Assembly (NCBI RefSeq): GCF_010731615.1
Contig: NZ_AP022618.1
Coordinates: 868,001-932,000 of the forward strand
Length of the DNA: 64,000 bases
DNA from: Mycolicibacterium insubricum
GTDB taxonomy: Bacteria; Actinomycetota; Actinomycetes; Mycobacteriales; Mycobacteriaceae
Direction: 5' to 3'
In this document: piece by piece, positions 16,779 through 25,033 of the stretch
Layout: each line of letters begins with the position of its first letter
How positions within the stretch are numbered: position 1 is the stretch's first letter
Made by a program: the position numbers and the translations under genes
Notes under the pieces: model-generated
What the model was told of the DNA's origin: nothing
Database searches by the model: none
What the model saw: the letters and a program-made list of their open reading frames with translations, nothing else

Positions 16779-17966
16779 TCAGGCGACCTCGATGACCATC
16801 GCCGCACCCATGCCGCCGCCGGCGCACATCGACAGCACACCGATGCCGCCGCCGCGGCGACGCAGCTCGTAGATGGCCGAGGTGACCATCCGGGCGCCGG
16901 TGGCCGCAATCGGGTGGCCCAGGCTGATGCCCGAGCCGTAGACGTTGACCAGTTCCTCGTCCAGGCCGAGCTGGCGGGTGCAGGCCACGGCCTGGGCGGC
17001 GAACGCCTCGTTGATCTCGAACAGCGCGACGTCGGAGATCTTCAGCCCGGCCAGCTCCAGCGCCTTCGGGATGGCGTAGATCGGGCCGCTGCCGGTGCGC
17101 TTGGCCGGGATGCCGACCTGCGACCAACTCAGGATGTTGGCCAGCACGTTCTCCTGCGTCTGCGGGGAGGCCAGGGCGACGACGGCCGCCGCGTCGTTGG
17201 TGCCCGAGGAGTTGCCGGCGGTCACCGAGAAGCCCTCGATTTCCGGGTGCAGCACCTTCAGGCCGGCCAGGGTCTCCATCGAGGTCTCCCGGCGCGGGTG
17301 CTCGTCGACGGCGAAGGTGACGGTGGACCCGTCGGCCTGCGGCACCTCGATCGGCACGATCTCGTCGACGAAGGAGCCGGCGTCGACGGCCTTGACGGCC
17401 CGCTGGTGGCTGCGCAGCGACCAGGCGTCCTGGTCCTCGCGGGTCAGTCCGTACTCGACCGCACAGTTGTGCGCGACGGTGATGGACATGTCGTACGGCG
17501 GGGCGCCGGGGGTGTCCAGCGGGTTGGCGGCCGGGGCGAAGCGCTCCCAGTCGCCTGCCTCCTTGCCGGTGGTGAAGGCCTTGCGCTTGAGGAACTGCGG
17601 CATGGTCGACAGCGACTCCATGCCGCCGGCCAGCAGGTGCCGGCTCATGCCCGAGGCGATCTGGCCGGCGCCGAATGCGATGGCGGCCAGGCTGGAGGCG
17701 CACTGCCGGTTGACGGCCGCACCCGGGATCGAGTCGTAGCCGAGGTCGACGGCGATGTAGCGGGCGCTGTCGCCGCCGCCCTGCAGGCTCTCGGCCAGGA
17801 TCAGGTCCTCGAAGTCGGACGGGTCCAGCCCGGAGCGTTCGACGGCGGCGACGACGATCGGCTTGGCCACCTCGATGGCGGGCATGTTGGCCAGCGTGCC
17901 CTTGCGGGCGGTGCCGATTGCGCTGCGGGCCGCCGCGATGATCGCGGCCTTACTCTGTGCGGTCAT
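16779..17966 (-). CDS. Acetyl-CoA acetyltransferase / 3-ketoacyl-CoA thiolase (FadA family)
   Basis: 395 aa, typical thiolase length. The acyl-accepting cysteine is in NRQCASSLAAI (about residue 89), followed by the Gly-rich AGGMESLS. The C-terminal catalytic blocks are NEAFAAQ, GHPIAATGARM and the second cysteine in SMCAGGGMG. It cleaves 3-ketoacyl-CoA with CoA, or makes acetoacetyl-CoA in reverse. The ATG at 17966 is the first start of the conserved N-terminus. Upstream lies CCGTAACGGGATGG, similar to the sequence before echA1. Confidence 0.85.
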   Translation of the reverse strand: MTAQSKAAIIAAARSAIGTARKGTLANMPAIEVAKPIVVAAVERSGLDPSDFEDLILAESLQGGGDSARYIAVDLGYDSIPGAAVNRQCASSLAAIAFGAGQIASGMSRHLLAGGMESLSTMPQFLKRKAFTTGKEAGDWERFAPAANPLDTPGAPPYDMSITVAHNCAVEYGLTREDQDAWSLRSHQRAVKAVDAGSFVDEIVPIEVPQADGSTVTFAVDEHPRRETSMETLAGLKVLHPEIEGFSVTAGNSSGTNDAAAVVALASPQTQENVLANILSWSQVGIPAKRTGSGPIYAIPKALELAGLKISDVALFEINEAFAAQAVACTRQLGLDEELVNVYGSGISLGHPIAATGARMVTSAIYELRRRGGGIGVLSMCAGGGMGAAMVIEVA

Positions 17967-18080
17967 GGGGTCTCCGGGGCTCAGGTTGGTTTACAGATAA
18001 TGAGATTACCGTAACGGGATGGTTCGGCGGTAGACCGGTGTCCGCGGCGCCGGAATGGGGCGTCGATAGTGCGCAGACAG

Positions 18081-18121
18081 CGCGAGCGTGCGTGTCCCCG
18101 GCGGGGACACGCACGCTCGCG
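18081..18121. terminator. Perfect 19-bp GC-rich hairpin terminator
   Basis: The arms 18081-18099 and 18103-18121 are fully complementary around a 3-nt loop. It lies just downstream of the 73-aa gene on the minus strand and ahead of the thiolase gene, so it separates the two transcription units. Confidence 0.8.
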
Positions 18122-18145
18122 GAGACAGCCGAGGTGCAGGCAGCG

Positions 18146-18367
18146 TCAGCCCGCGTTCTCCAGGGCCACCAGCGCCTTGGCGATGGCGAAGAACTTGTTG
18201 GCGCCCAGCTGGCGGACGGTCTTGATGTTGAACGCCTGCTGCAGCAGTTCGGCGTCCTTGTCGGTCACTCCGGCCAGCGCGGCCGGGGAAGCGTCCAGGA
18301 TCTCCTTGAGCGACTTCTCCTCGTAGGCCTTGTCCAGGGACTTGGTCAGATCGACCGATACAGCCAT
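18146..18367 (-). CDS. Small helix-hairpin-helix-like hypothetical protein (73 aa)
   Basis: 73 aa, strong ribosome binding site (AAGGAG) before the ATG. The sequence is mostly helical; the segment PAALAGVTDKDAELLQQAF followed by IKTVRQLGANKFF resembles tandem HhH or SAM-like turns seen in small DNA- or protein-binding modules. No cysteines or membrane segments. It is followed by a strong terminator, so it may be a separately expressed small protein. The function is unknown. Confidence 0.65.
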   Translation of the reverse strand: MAVSVDLTKSLDKAYEEKSLKEILDASPAALAGVTDKDAELLQQAFNIKTVRQLGANKFFAIAKALVALENAG

Positions 18368-18465
18368 GCGAACTCCTTACAGGTACTGGCGCACGTGTGA
18401 CGTGCATCGCCGGGCGGCGAGTGGGCCCAAGCTAGTGGAACTCGCTGTCAATCTGCTGTGAAGAA

Positions 18466-19947
18466 CTACTCCGCGGGGGTGTAGCCGAAGGGCAGCAGCA
18501 CGCTCTTGGCCTCGCAGTACGCGTCGATGCCCTCGGGACCGTTCTCCCGGCCGATGCCGGAGTTCTTGTAGCCGCCGAACGGCGCACCCGGGTCGAAGGC
18601 GTACATGTTCACCGCGTAGGTGCCGGTGCGGATTTTGCGGGCGATCTCGATGGCCTTGTCGTTGTCCGTGGTCCACACAGAACCGGCCAGCCCGTACACC
18701 GAGTCGTTGGCGATGCGCACCGCGTCGTCCTCGTCCTCGTAGGGGATCACCACGAGCACCGGCCCGAAGATCTCCTCCTGCGCGATGGCCATCGAGTTGT
18801 CGACGTCGGCGAACACCGTCGGCTCCACGAACCAGCCGCCCTCCAGGCCCTTCGGGCGCTGGCCGCCGGTGACGATGCGGGCACCCTCCTCGACGCCGGT
18901 GAGGATGTAGCGCTCCACCCGGTCGCGCTGCTTCTCGCTGATCAGCGGCCCGATCGCGGCTGTCGGGTCATCCGGCCGGCCGACCGGCATGGCGGCGACG
19001 GCGGCGGCGACCTTCTCCACCACCTCGTCGTAGCGCGAGGTCGGGGCCAGGATCCGGGTCTGGCCCACGCACGCCTGCCCGCAGTTCATCAACCCGGAGA
19101 AGACCAGCATCGGCAGGGTGGAGTCCAGGTCGGCGTCCTCCAGGATGATCGCGGCGGACTTCCCGCCGAGCTCCAGCGTGCACGGCTTGAGCCGCTCGGC
19201 GGCGATCTTGCCGACCTCCTTGCCGACGGCCGAGGACCCGGTGAAGGTGAACTTGTCGATCTGCGGGTTCGCGGTCAGCGCGCGGCCGGTCTCCGGGCCG
19301 CCGGGGACCACCGACAGCACACCCTCGGGCAGCCCGGCCTCGGCGAACACCTCGGCCAGCAGGTTGGTCGACAGCGGGGTCTCCGCGGCCGGCTTGAGCA
19401 CGACGGTGCAGCCGGCCAGCAGCGCCGGGCCGAGCTTGTTGCAGGCCAGGAAGAACGGCACGTTCCACGCCACCACCGCGCCGACCACGCCGATCGGTTC
19501 GCGCAGCACCAGCGTCTGTCCGTACACGCCGTCGCGGATGTCGCGCCAGGTGTACTTGTCGGCCGCCCCGGCGTAGTACTGCAGTCCGGTCACCCCGGCG
19601 CCGAACTGCATGATGTCGACGATGGTCCCCGGCTGCCCGGTCTCGCACGTCAGCAGGTGCTTGAACTCGTCGGCGCGCGCGGTGATCAGCTCGACCGCCT
19701 TGGCGATGACGGCTTGCCGCTCGTGCGGCGTCATCCGGGGCCACGGGCCCTCGTCGAAGGCCTTGCGCGCCGCGGCGCAGGCGGCGTCGACGTCGGCGGC
19801 GGTGGCCAGCGGCGTCTGGCCCACCTTCTCGCCGGTCGCCGGGGAGAACACCTCGATGACCTCGGAGCCGGCGGGTTCGACCCACCGTCCGCCGATGAAC
19901 AGCTTGTCGAAATCGGTGCGGTAGCCGGGGGTGGCGGTCTGTGTCAT
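18466..19947 (-). CDS. NAD(P)-dependent aldehyde dehydrogenase, Rv0223c-like
   Basis: 493 aa. The ALDH hallmarks are the glutamate motif LELGGKSAAI, the catalytic cysteine in NCGQACVGQTR and the C-terminal EEIFGPVLVV and PFGGYKNSGIGREN. It oxidises an aldehyde to the acid. The ATG at 19947 is preferred over an upstream GTG at 19965 because a TAGGGT -10 box ends 7 nt before it. A near-KstR site lies just upstream of that box. The orthologous position in M. tuberculosis is Rv0223c, recalled as a predicted KstR-regulon gene. Confidence 0.85.
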   Translation of the reverse strand: MTQTATPGYRTDFDKLFIGGRWVEPAGSEVIEVFSPATGEKVGQTPLATAADVDAACAAARKAFDEGPWPRMTPHERQAVIAKAVELITARADEFKHLLTCETGQPGTIVDIMQFGAGVTGLQYYAGAADKYTWRDIRDGVYGQTLVLREPIGVVGAVVAWNVPFFLACNKLGPALLAGCTVVLKPAAETPLSTNLLAEVFAEAGLPEGVLSVVPGGPETGRALTANPQIDKFTFTGSSAVGKEVGKIAAERLKPCTLELGGKSAAIILEDADLDSTLPMLVFSGLMNCGQACVGQTRILAPTSRYDEVVEKVAAAVAAMPVGRPDDPTAAIGPLISEKQRDRVERYILTGVEEGARIVTGGQRPKGLEGGWFVEPTVFADVDNSMAIAQEEIFGPVLVVIPYEDEDDAVRIANDSVYGLAGSVWTTDNDKAIEIARKIRTGTYAVNMYAFDPGAPFGGYKNSGIGRENGPEGIDAYCEAKSVLLPFGYTPAE

Positions 19948-19954
19948 GAAACAC

Positions 19955-19960
19955 ACCCTA
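19955..19960 (-). promoter_or_regulatory. -10 box (TAGGGT on minus strand) for leaderless ALDH gene
   Basis: The plus-strand ACCCTA reads TAGGGT on the minus strand and ends 7 nt before the ATG at 19947. No Shine-Dalgarno is present. Confidence 0.5.
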
Positions 19961-19978
19961 CCCACTGCGCGGCAAAAC

Positions 19979-19992
19979 GAGAACCTGTTTCA
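19979..19992. promoter_or_regulatory. Probable KstR-type operator before the ALDH gene
   Basis: GAGAACCTGTTTCA fits TnnAACnnGTTnnA with one mismatch at the first position. It lies in the -35 region of the ALDH promoter and overlaps the stop codon of the methyltransferase gene. Steroid-responsive repression is inferred. Confidence 0.55.
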
Positions 19993-20787
19993 GTCCGGTG
20001 CCGAACCGGGCCGCAGCACCAGCACCAGATTGCTCACCAGGAACTCCCGCAGCACCGGAACAGCCGTCAATCCCCAGGCCCATCGTGGGTGGTAGCGGGG
20101 AAAAGCGGCCACCAGCATCCCGGTGCTGCGCGCCCAGTCCAGCCCGTCGGCCACCGACACCGCGAACAGCGACGACCCGTAGTTGTTCTTCGGCGGATGG
20201 CCGTGCCTGCGGGTGTACCGGGCCGCCGCCCGCGCCCCGCCGAGATAGTGCGTCAACCCCATCTCGTGACCGCCGAACGGCCCCAGCCACACCGTGTAGG
20301 ACAGGATCGCCAGCCCACCCGGCCGGGTCACCCGCAGCATCTCGTTGCCCAGACGCCACGGGTCCGGCACGTGCTCGGCGACATTCGACGACAGCGTGAC
20401 GTCCACGGTGGCGTCGGCGAACGGCAGCGCCAGCCCGGACGCCCGCACCAGGGTCCCGGAGCGGCCCGACGGCGGCGTCGGGCCGGCGTGTATCTCGGCC
20501 GGATCGGGCTCCACCCCGATGTAGGCCGCGCCGCGGGCGGCGAACGCGTCGGCGAAATAACCCGGGCCGCCGCCGACGTCGAGCACCGTCCGCCCGTCCA
20601 GCGCGGTTCCGGTCGCCCCGCGCCACAACTCGTCGACCATCGCCGCGGTATCGGCGGCCAGCGCACCGTAGAACCGGTCCGGCGCGGACTGCTCGAACCG
20701 GAATTCCCCCAGCAGCCGCACCGACCGGCGCAGGTCCGCGCGGCGCGCCAGGAACCGGGTCGGCGCAGGTGACGCGGGGCGGCGCAT
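19990..20787 (-). CDS. SAM-dependent methyltransferase, Rv0224c-like
   Basis: 265 aa. The class I SAM-binding motif VLDVGGGPGYFADAFA is clear at about residues 65-80, followed by the motif II-III region VDVTLSSNVAEHVPDPW. The C-terminal half has Arg/Tyr-rich stretches and a weakly hydrophobic end (FLVSNLVLVLRPG). The substrate is unknown; its neighbours suggest an envelope glycoconjugate or lipid. A TAGGGT -10 box on the minus strand (20794-20799) ends 6 nt before the ATG. It is divergent from the glycosyltransferase gene. Confidence 0.8.
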   Translation of the reverse strand: MRRPASPAPTRFLARRADLRRSVRLLGEFRFEQSAPDRFYGALAADTAAMVDELWRGATGTALDGRTVLDVGGGPGYFADAFAARGAAYIGVEPDPAEIHAGPTPPSGRSGTLVRASGLALPFADATVDVTLSSNVAEHVPDPWRLGNEMLRVTRPGGLAILSYTVWLGPFGGHEMGLTHYLGGARAAARYTRRHGHPPKNNYGSSLFAVSVADGLDWARSTGMLVAAFPRYHPRWAWGLTAVPVLREFLVSNLVLVLRPGSAPD

Positions 20788-20793
20788 CGGTCC

Positions 20794-20799
20794 ACCCTA
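20794..20799 (-). promoter_or_regulatory. -10 box (TAGGGT on minus strand) for methyltransferase
   Basis: The plus-strand ACCCTA gives TAGGGT reading toward the methyltransferase ATG, 6 nt away, compatible with a leaderless transcript. Confidence 0.45.
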
Positions 20800-20836
20800 T
20801 GGGTTGCCGTCTTTGGGCGACCCGCGCCGCCCGCTA

Positions 20837-20842
20837 TAGGCT
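20837..20842 (+). promoter_or_regulatory. -10 box (TAGGCT) for leaderless glycosyltransferase
   Basis: TAGGCT lies 7 nt before the ATG at 20850 and forms a divergent promoter pair with the methyltransferase box at 20794. Confidence 0.45.
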
Positions 20843-20849
20843 GTCCGGG

Positions 20850-22010
20850 ATGTCCGAGGTCCCGATCCGCTCCGTGCTGCTCTTGTGCTGGCGCGACACC
20901 GGGCACCCCCAGGGCGGCGGCAGCGAGGCGTACCTGCAGCGCATCGGGGCGCAGCTGGCCGCCTCGGGGGTCGCGGTCACCCTGCGCACCGCCCGTTATC
21001 CGGGCGCGGCGCCCCGCGGGCAGGTCGACGGCGTGACCATCAGCCGCGGTGGCGGCCGCTACACCGTCTACATCCGGGCCGGGCTGGCCATGGTCGCCGC
21101 CCGCGCCGGTCTCGGCCCGCTGCGGCGCGTCAAACCCGACGTGGTGATCGACGCGCAGAACGGGCTGCCGTTCCTGGCCCGGCTGGCCTACGGACGCCGG
21201 TCGGTGCTGCTGGTGCACCACTGCCACCGCGAACAGTGGCCGGTCGCCGGGGAGCGGCTGGCCCGCGTCGGCTGGTTCGTCGAGTCGAAACTGTCGCCCT
21301 GGCTGCACCGGCGCAACCAGTACGTCACGGTGTCGCTGCCGTCGGCCCGCGAACTGACCGAGCTGGGTGTCGGGTCCGACCGGATCGCGGTGGTCCGCAA
21401 CGGGGTCGACGAGGCGCCGCCGGGGACCCTGGACGCCCCGCGGTCGGCGACGCCGCGGGTGGTGGTGCTGTCCCGGCTGGTGCCGCACAAGCAGATCGAG
21501 GACGCGCTGTCGGCCGTCGCCGCCCTGGCGCCCCGGTTCCCGGGCCTGCATCTGGACGTCATCGGGGGCGGCTGGTGGTCGGACCGGCTGGCTGAGCAGG
21601 CCGCCGCGCTGGGCATCGCCGACGCCGTCACCTTCCACGGCCACGTCGACGACGTGACCAAACATGAACTGGTGCAACGAGCCTGGGTGCAGGTGCTGCC
21701 GTCGCGCAAGGAAGGCTGGGGACTCGCGGTGATCGAGGCCGCCCAGCACCAGGTGCCGACCATCGGCTACCGGCACGCCGGCGGCCTGACCGACTCCATC
21801 GTCGACGGGGTGACCGGCCTCCTGGTGTCCGACCACCGAGAACTGGTGGACAGCCTCGCCGACCTGCTCGACGACGAGGTGGCCCGCACCGAACTGGGCC
21901 GCAAGGCCGCCGCCCGGGCCGCCGAATTCTCCTGGCCGCAGAGCGCCGAGGCGATGAGCACCGTGCTGGCGACCGTCGCCGCCGGCGGCTACGTCAGCGG
22001 CGTGCTCTGA
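20850..22010 (+). CDS. GT-B glycosyltransferase (GT4-like), Rv0225-like
   Basis: 386 aa. The N-terminal donor loop WRDTGHPQGGGSEAY and the C-terminal E-x7-E motif (KEGWGLAVIEA) are typical of retaining GT4 enzymes. VVRNGVDEAP and the PHKQIEDALSAVAAL region lie between them. It probably acts on the inner face of the membrane, transferring sugar from a nucleotide donor. The 3' end overlaps the convergent membrane-protein gene by 17 bp. The gene set matches Rv0224c-Rv0228, a conserved and largely essential envelope cluster in M. tuberculosis. Confidence 0.85.
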   Translation: MSEVPIRSVLLLCWRDTGHPQGGGSEAYLQRIGAQLAASGVAVTLRTARYPGAAPRGQVDGVTISRGGGRYTVYIRAGLAMVAARAGLGPLRRVKPDVVIDAQNGLPFLARLAYGRRSVLLVHHCHREQWPVAGERLARVGWFVESKLSPWLHRRNQYVTVSLPSARELTELGVGSDRIAVVRNGVDEAPPGTLDAPRSATPRVVVLSRLVPHKQIEDALSAVAALAPRFPGLHLDVIGGGWWSDRLAEQAAALGIADAVTFHGHVDDVTKHELVQRAWVQVLPSRKEGWGLAVIEAAQHQVPTIGYRHAGGLTDSIVDGVTGLLVSDHRELVDSLADLLDDEVARTELGRKAAARAAEFSWPQSAEAMSTVLATVAAGGYVSGVL

Positions 22011-23676
22011 CGACGGCTCCCACCGCGCCGGCGACCAGAAGCGCCAGCCAGCACAGGTGCGCGGCGATCAGCACCCCCCGCCGCGGCGAGGGGGTCTGGC
22101 CGACGTCGGAGACCCGGTACAGCCGGATCTGATCGTCGGCGTACACCGGCGTCAGTGCCGCCAAAGTCGTCACCGCCGATCCCATCTCCCCGGCGGAGGT
22201 CTCCACCACCAGCCAGCCGACCCCGGCCCGGGCCAGCGCCTCCGGGGTAGCGCCGTCCAGCAGCAACCACTGCACCGTGCGGGCGTGGTTCCCCTCGCCG
22301 GGAACCGGCACACCGGCGATGAGCAGATCCCCGGTGGTCAGCACCTCGGCCGACACCCAGCGCGGCAGCGGGTCGAGCACCGGAGCCCCCGGCGCCCAGG
22401 AGAACTCCCGCATGGAGTCGGCGGGCAGTACCGCCACCGGGGCCGGATCGGCATTGATCCGCAGCGCGACGGCGGCGTACCCGCCGGGATAGCGCACCGA
22501 ATGCACCGCACCGCCCACCCCGAACGCCAGATCCGGCAGTGCCGCCAGCAGCGCCGCGCAGCCCGCGGCGGCGACGACGGCCGGCCGCAGGACCGGCACT
22601 CGGCGCGCGATCACCGGCACCGCGGCGGCCGCGCACACCGCGTAGCCGGGGATCGCCAGGCCCACCCACTTCTGCGAATCGCGCAGCACCCCGAGCCCGG
22701 GCGCGAACTCGGCGGCGGCCTGCAGGACGGCCAGGCCGGGCGCGGTGGCGGCCAGCGCCGGAGCCACCACCGCGATCAGCGCCAGTACCAGCAGCGGCCG
22801 GGCCCGGGTATGCCAGGCGGCGTGCACCCCGGCGGCCACCAACGCCACCAGCGCCAGCGTTCCGACCAGCGCGAACCACGTCGTCCGTGACCCCGGCACG
22901 GAATCGGCGTTCCAGATGCCGCCGAGGCCGGCCAGTGTCCCGAGGGTGCCGAGCCCGGGCTCGGCACGCGACGCGAAGACGTCGAAACCCGGTGCGCCGG
23001 CCGCCCCGTAGGTCCGCAACGACCCGCCGGCGGAGGCCACCAGCCACGGCAGCGCCGCCACCGTCGCCAGCCCGGTCACCCCGAGCACGTCACGCCACCG
23101 GGCCCCGGCTCCCGGCGACGCGCAGCACACCAGCGCCACGACCGCGGCCATCAACCCGCCCGTCGGCGTCAACCCGGCCAGCGCCAGCCAGAAGCCGAGT
23201 GACCACCAGTGCACCTGCCGGGTGTTTTTGCGCAGCGCCAACACGGACACCGCGACCCACGGCAGACAGCCGAATCCCAGCAGCAGGCTCCAGTGCCCCT
23301 GCAACAGCCGCTCGGCCACATAGGGATTCCAGATCGCCACCGTCGCGGCCAGGAACTGCCCCGGCAGACCGGCGTCGACCAGGTCCGCGGCCAGCCGCGC
23401 CGCCCCCCAGCCGGCCAGCCACAGACCCAGGATCAGCAGCGCCTTGACCAGCACCCCGCCGTCGAGCACCGCCGAACCCAGCGCCACCGCGAAGTCCTGC
23501 GGCACCGCGCGCGCGGCCGACTCGGACAGCCCCAGGGCGGTGTCGGACAACCACGAGCGCGGGGTGGACACCGCGTCGCGCAGCAGCAGATAGCCCGGCG
23601 CCAGCAACGGCGCGGTGATCAGCAGACTGAGCAGCAGCGCGTAGCAGGGCACCGCGCGGCGGCGCGCCCGGGTCAC
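21994..23676 (-). CDS. Polytopic membrane protein, Rv0226c-like
   Basis: 560 aa, GTG start. About 12 predicted transmembrane segments, beginning with CYALLLSLLITAPLLAPGYLL and ending with GVLIAAHLCWLALLVAGAVGAVV. An early periplasmic loop and the segment WNPYVAERLLQGHW resemble GT-C type integral membrane enzymes, but a catalytic DxD is not obvious. A periplasmic domain of ~150 residues precedes the last helix. It is followed upstream by PgfA and lies in a cluster tied to mycolate transport. The function is unproven. Confidence 0.75.
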   Translation of the reverse strand: MTRARRRAVPCYALLLSLLITAPLLAPGYLLLRDAVSTPRSWLSDTALGLSESAARAVPQDFAVALGSAVLDGGVLVKALLILGLWLAGWGAARLAADLVDAGLPGQFLAATVAIWNPYVAERLLQGHWSLLLGFGCLPWVAVSVLALRKNTRQVHWWSLGFWLALAGLTPTGGLMAAVVALVCCASPGAGARWRDVLGVTGLATVAALPWLVASAGGSLRTYGAAGAPGFDVFASRAEPGLGTLGTLAGLGGIWNADSVPGSRTTWFALVGTLALVALVAAGVHAAWHTRARPLLVLALIAVVAPALAATAPGLAVLQAAAEFAPGLGVLRDSQKWVGLAIPGYAVCAAAAVPVIARRVPVLRPAVVAAAGCAALLAALPDLAFGVGGAVHSVRYPGGYAAVALRINADPAPVAVLPADSMREFSWAPGAPVLDPLPRWVSAEVLTTGDLLIAGVPVPGEGNHARTVQWLLLDGATPEALARAGVGWLVVETSAGEMGSAVTTLAALTPVYADDQIRLYRVSDVGQTPSPRRGVLIAAHLCWLALLVAGAVGAVVRARR

Positions 23677-23689
23677 CCTCGACCAGCCC

Positions 23690-24898
23690 CTACTTGGGGT
23701 CGCTGGACGGCCCCTGATCGAGCATCAGGTCGGGCCGATGCGCGGGCAGTTTCTCGGTCTCGGCCTCGGCCGCGGGCATCGGGCCGGTATCCGGCGGCCG
23801 TCGGCCGAACAGCCCGCCACCGTTGTCCAGACCCGGGTCGATCAGCGCGGCCTCGGTGCGCAGCCCGAAGGCGCCCAGCACGGCGCCGGCGATCAGCGCG
23901 ACCAGCCCGGCCGCGGTGAACGAGATCGGCAGCACCCGGGTCCACAGCCCGATCCGGTCCCGCTCACTGCGCGCGGCAGCCACCTGGTGCTCGACGGTGT
24001 CCGACGTCGACGTGACCGTGTAGTCCGACAGTGTGCGCTCGGGGTGCAGGCCGTCGCGGGCGTAGTAGTGGTTGGCGTGTTCCTTGGTCTTCACGATGGT
24101 GCCCGACACCGGGTCCACCCAGAAGGTGCGGGACGCGGCGTAGAAGCGCTTCATGGTGATCTGCTCTTCGGGATCGACGCCCTCGAGCCCCCACATCGAG
24201 GCCAGCGCGGTGACCTCGGCGTCCTCGTCGTTCTCGTACAGCGACCGGTAGGCGACCGGCTTGGCCAGCTTCTCGCCGGTCGAGTCGTAGCCGATGTTCT
24301 GCACGAACTTGTAGGCGGTCAGCCCGTTGACGTCGTCCTCGCCGACGTAGTTGGCGTCCTCGGCGACCTGGGCGATCGGGTCGAACACCTGATACGACTT
24401 CTTCTCGGTGTCGAACGGGAACCGGTAGGTCAGGCCCTCGTGCGGCAGCGGCTTGGGCACGGCCGGCTCGGGGTGCTCGATGGTGCGCGGCCGCTGCAGG
24501 AAACCGCTGTCGGGAATCGGCAGGGCGGTCGAGCGGTCCAGCGACACGGTGTCCACCAGCGCCAGCAGCAGCCCCTGGTCCTCCTGCTTGTCGGTGCGCC
24601 GCACCAGGTCGCCGACCTGCAGCGTCACCTTGGTCGGGCCCGACGGCTGTTCGACGGTGATGGCGCGCACGGCCTCCACCGGGGTGTTCTCGGTGGTCCG
24701 GAAATGCGGGGTGGACAGCGACTGCGGGTCCAGGACCGTGCCGGTGCCCGAGCTGACCAGCCGGGCGTCCAGGTTCAGCGGTATCTGCTGAATGCGGCTG
24801 GAGGTGTAGGTGGACAACAGCAGTGCCGCGATCAGCAACCCGGAACCCAAGCCCAGCAATCCGCACGCCGCGATGCGCAAGAGCACTGCACGATTCAC
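23690..24898 (-). CDS. pgfA: PgfA-like envelope protein (DUF3068), Rv0227c-like
   Basis: 402 aa, GTG start with GAAGGA upstream. Topology: N-terminal helix (LLRIAACGLLGLGSGLLIAA), a large periplasmic domain of ~310 residues, and a C-terminal helix (FTAAGLVALIAGAVLGAFGL) with a charged cytoplasmic tail. This matches the DUF3068 family; Rv0227c/PgfA is reported to bind trehalose monomycolate and interact with MmpL3 in polar growth (established for M. smegmatis). It is divergent from tmaT, in the same arrangement as Rv0227c-Rv0228. I assign it by topology, position and sequence feel. Confidence 0.8.
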   Translation of the reverse strand: MNRAVLLRIAACGLLGLGSGLLIAALLLSTYTSSRIQQIPLNLDARLVSSGTGTVLDPQSLSTPHFRTTENTPVEAVRAITVEQPSGPTKVTLQVGDLVRRTDKQEDQGLLLALVDTVSLDRSTALPIPDSGFLQRPRTIEHPEPAVPKPLPHEGLTYRFPFDTEKKSYQVFDPIAQVAEDANYVGEDDVNGLTAYKFVQNIGYDSTGEKLAKPVAYRSLYENDEDAEVTALASMWGLEGVDPEEQITMKRFYAASRTFWVDPVSGTIVKTKEHANHYYARDGLHPERTLSDYTVTSTSDTVEHQVAAARSERDRIGLWTRVLPISFTAAGLVALIAGAVLGAFGLRTEAALIDPGLDNGGGLFGRRPPDTGPMPAAEAETEKLPAHRPDLMLDQGPSSDPK

Positions 24899-25033
24899 GT
24901 GGCGGTACCTTCCTTCAAAACCCGGGAGTAGGCGGCAAAACAGTCCGCTGCGACCCTAACAGTCGATTCTGGAATACGGGCCATCGAGCCCGCTCCCGAT
25001 GGGCCGCGCGGCGGCGTCCGGCAAGATGATGCC

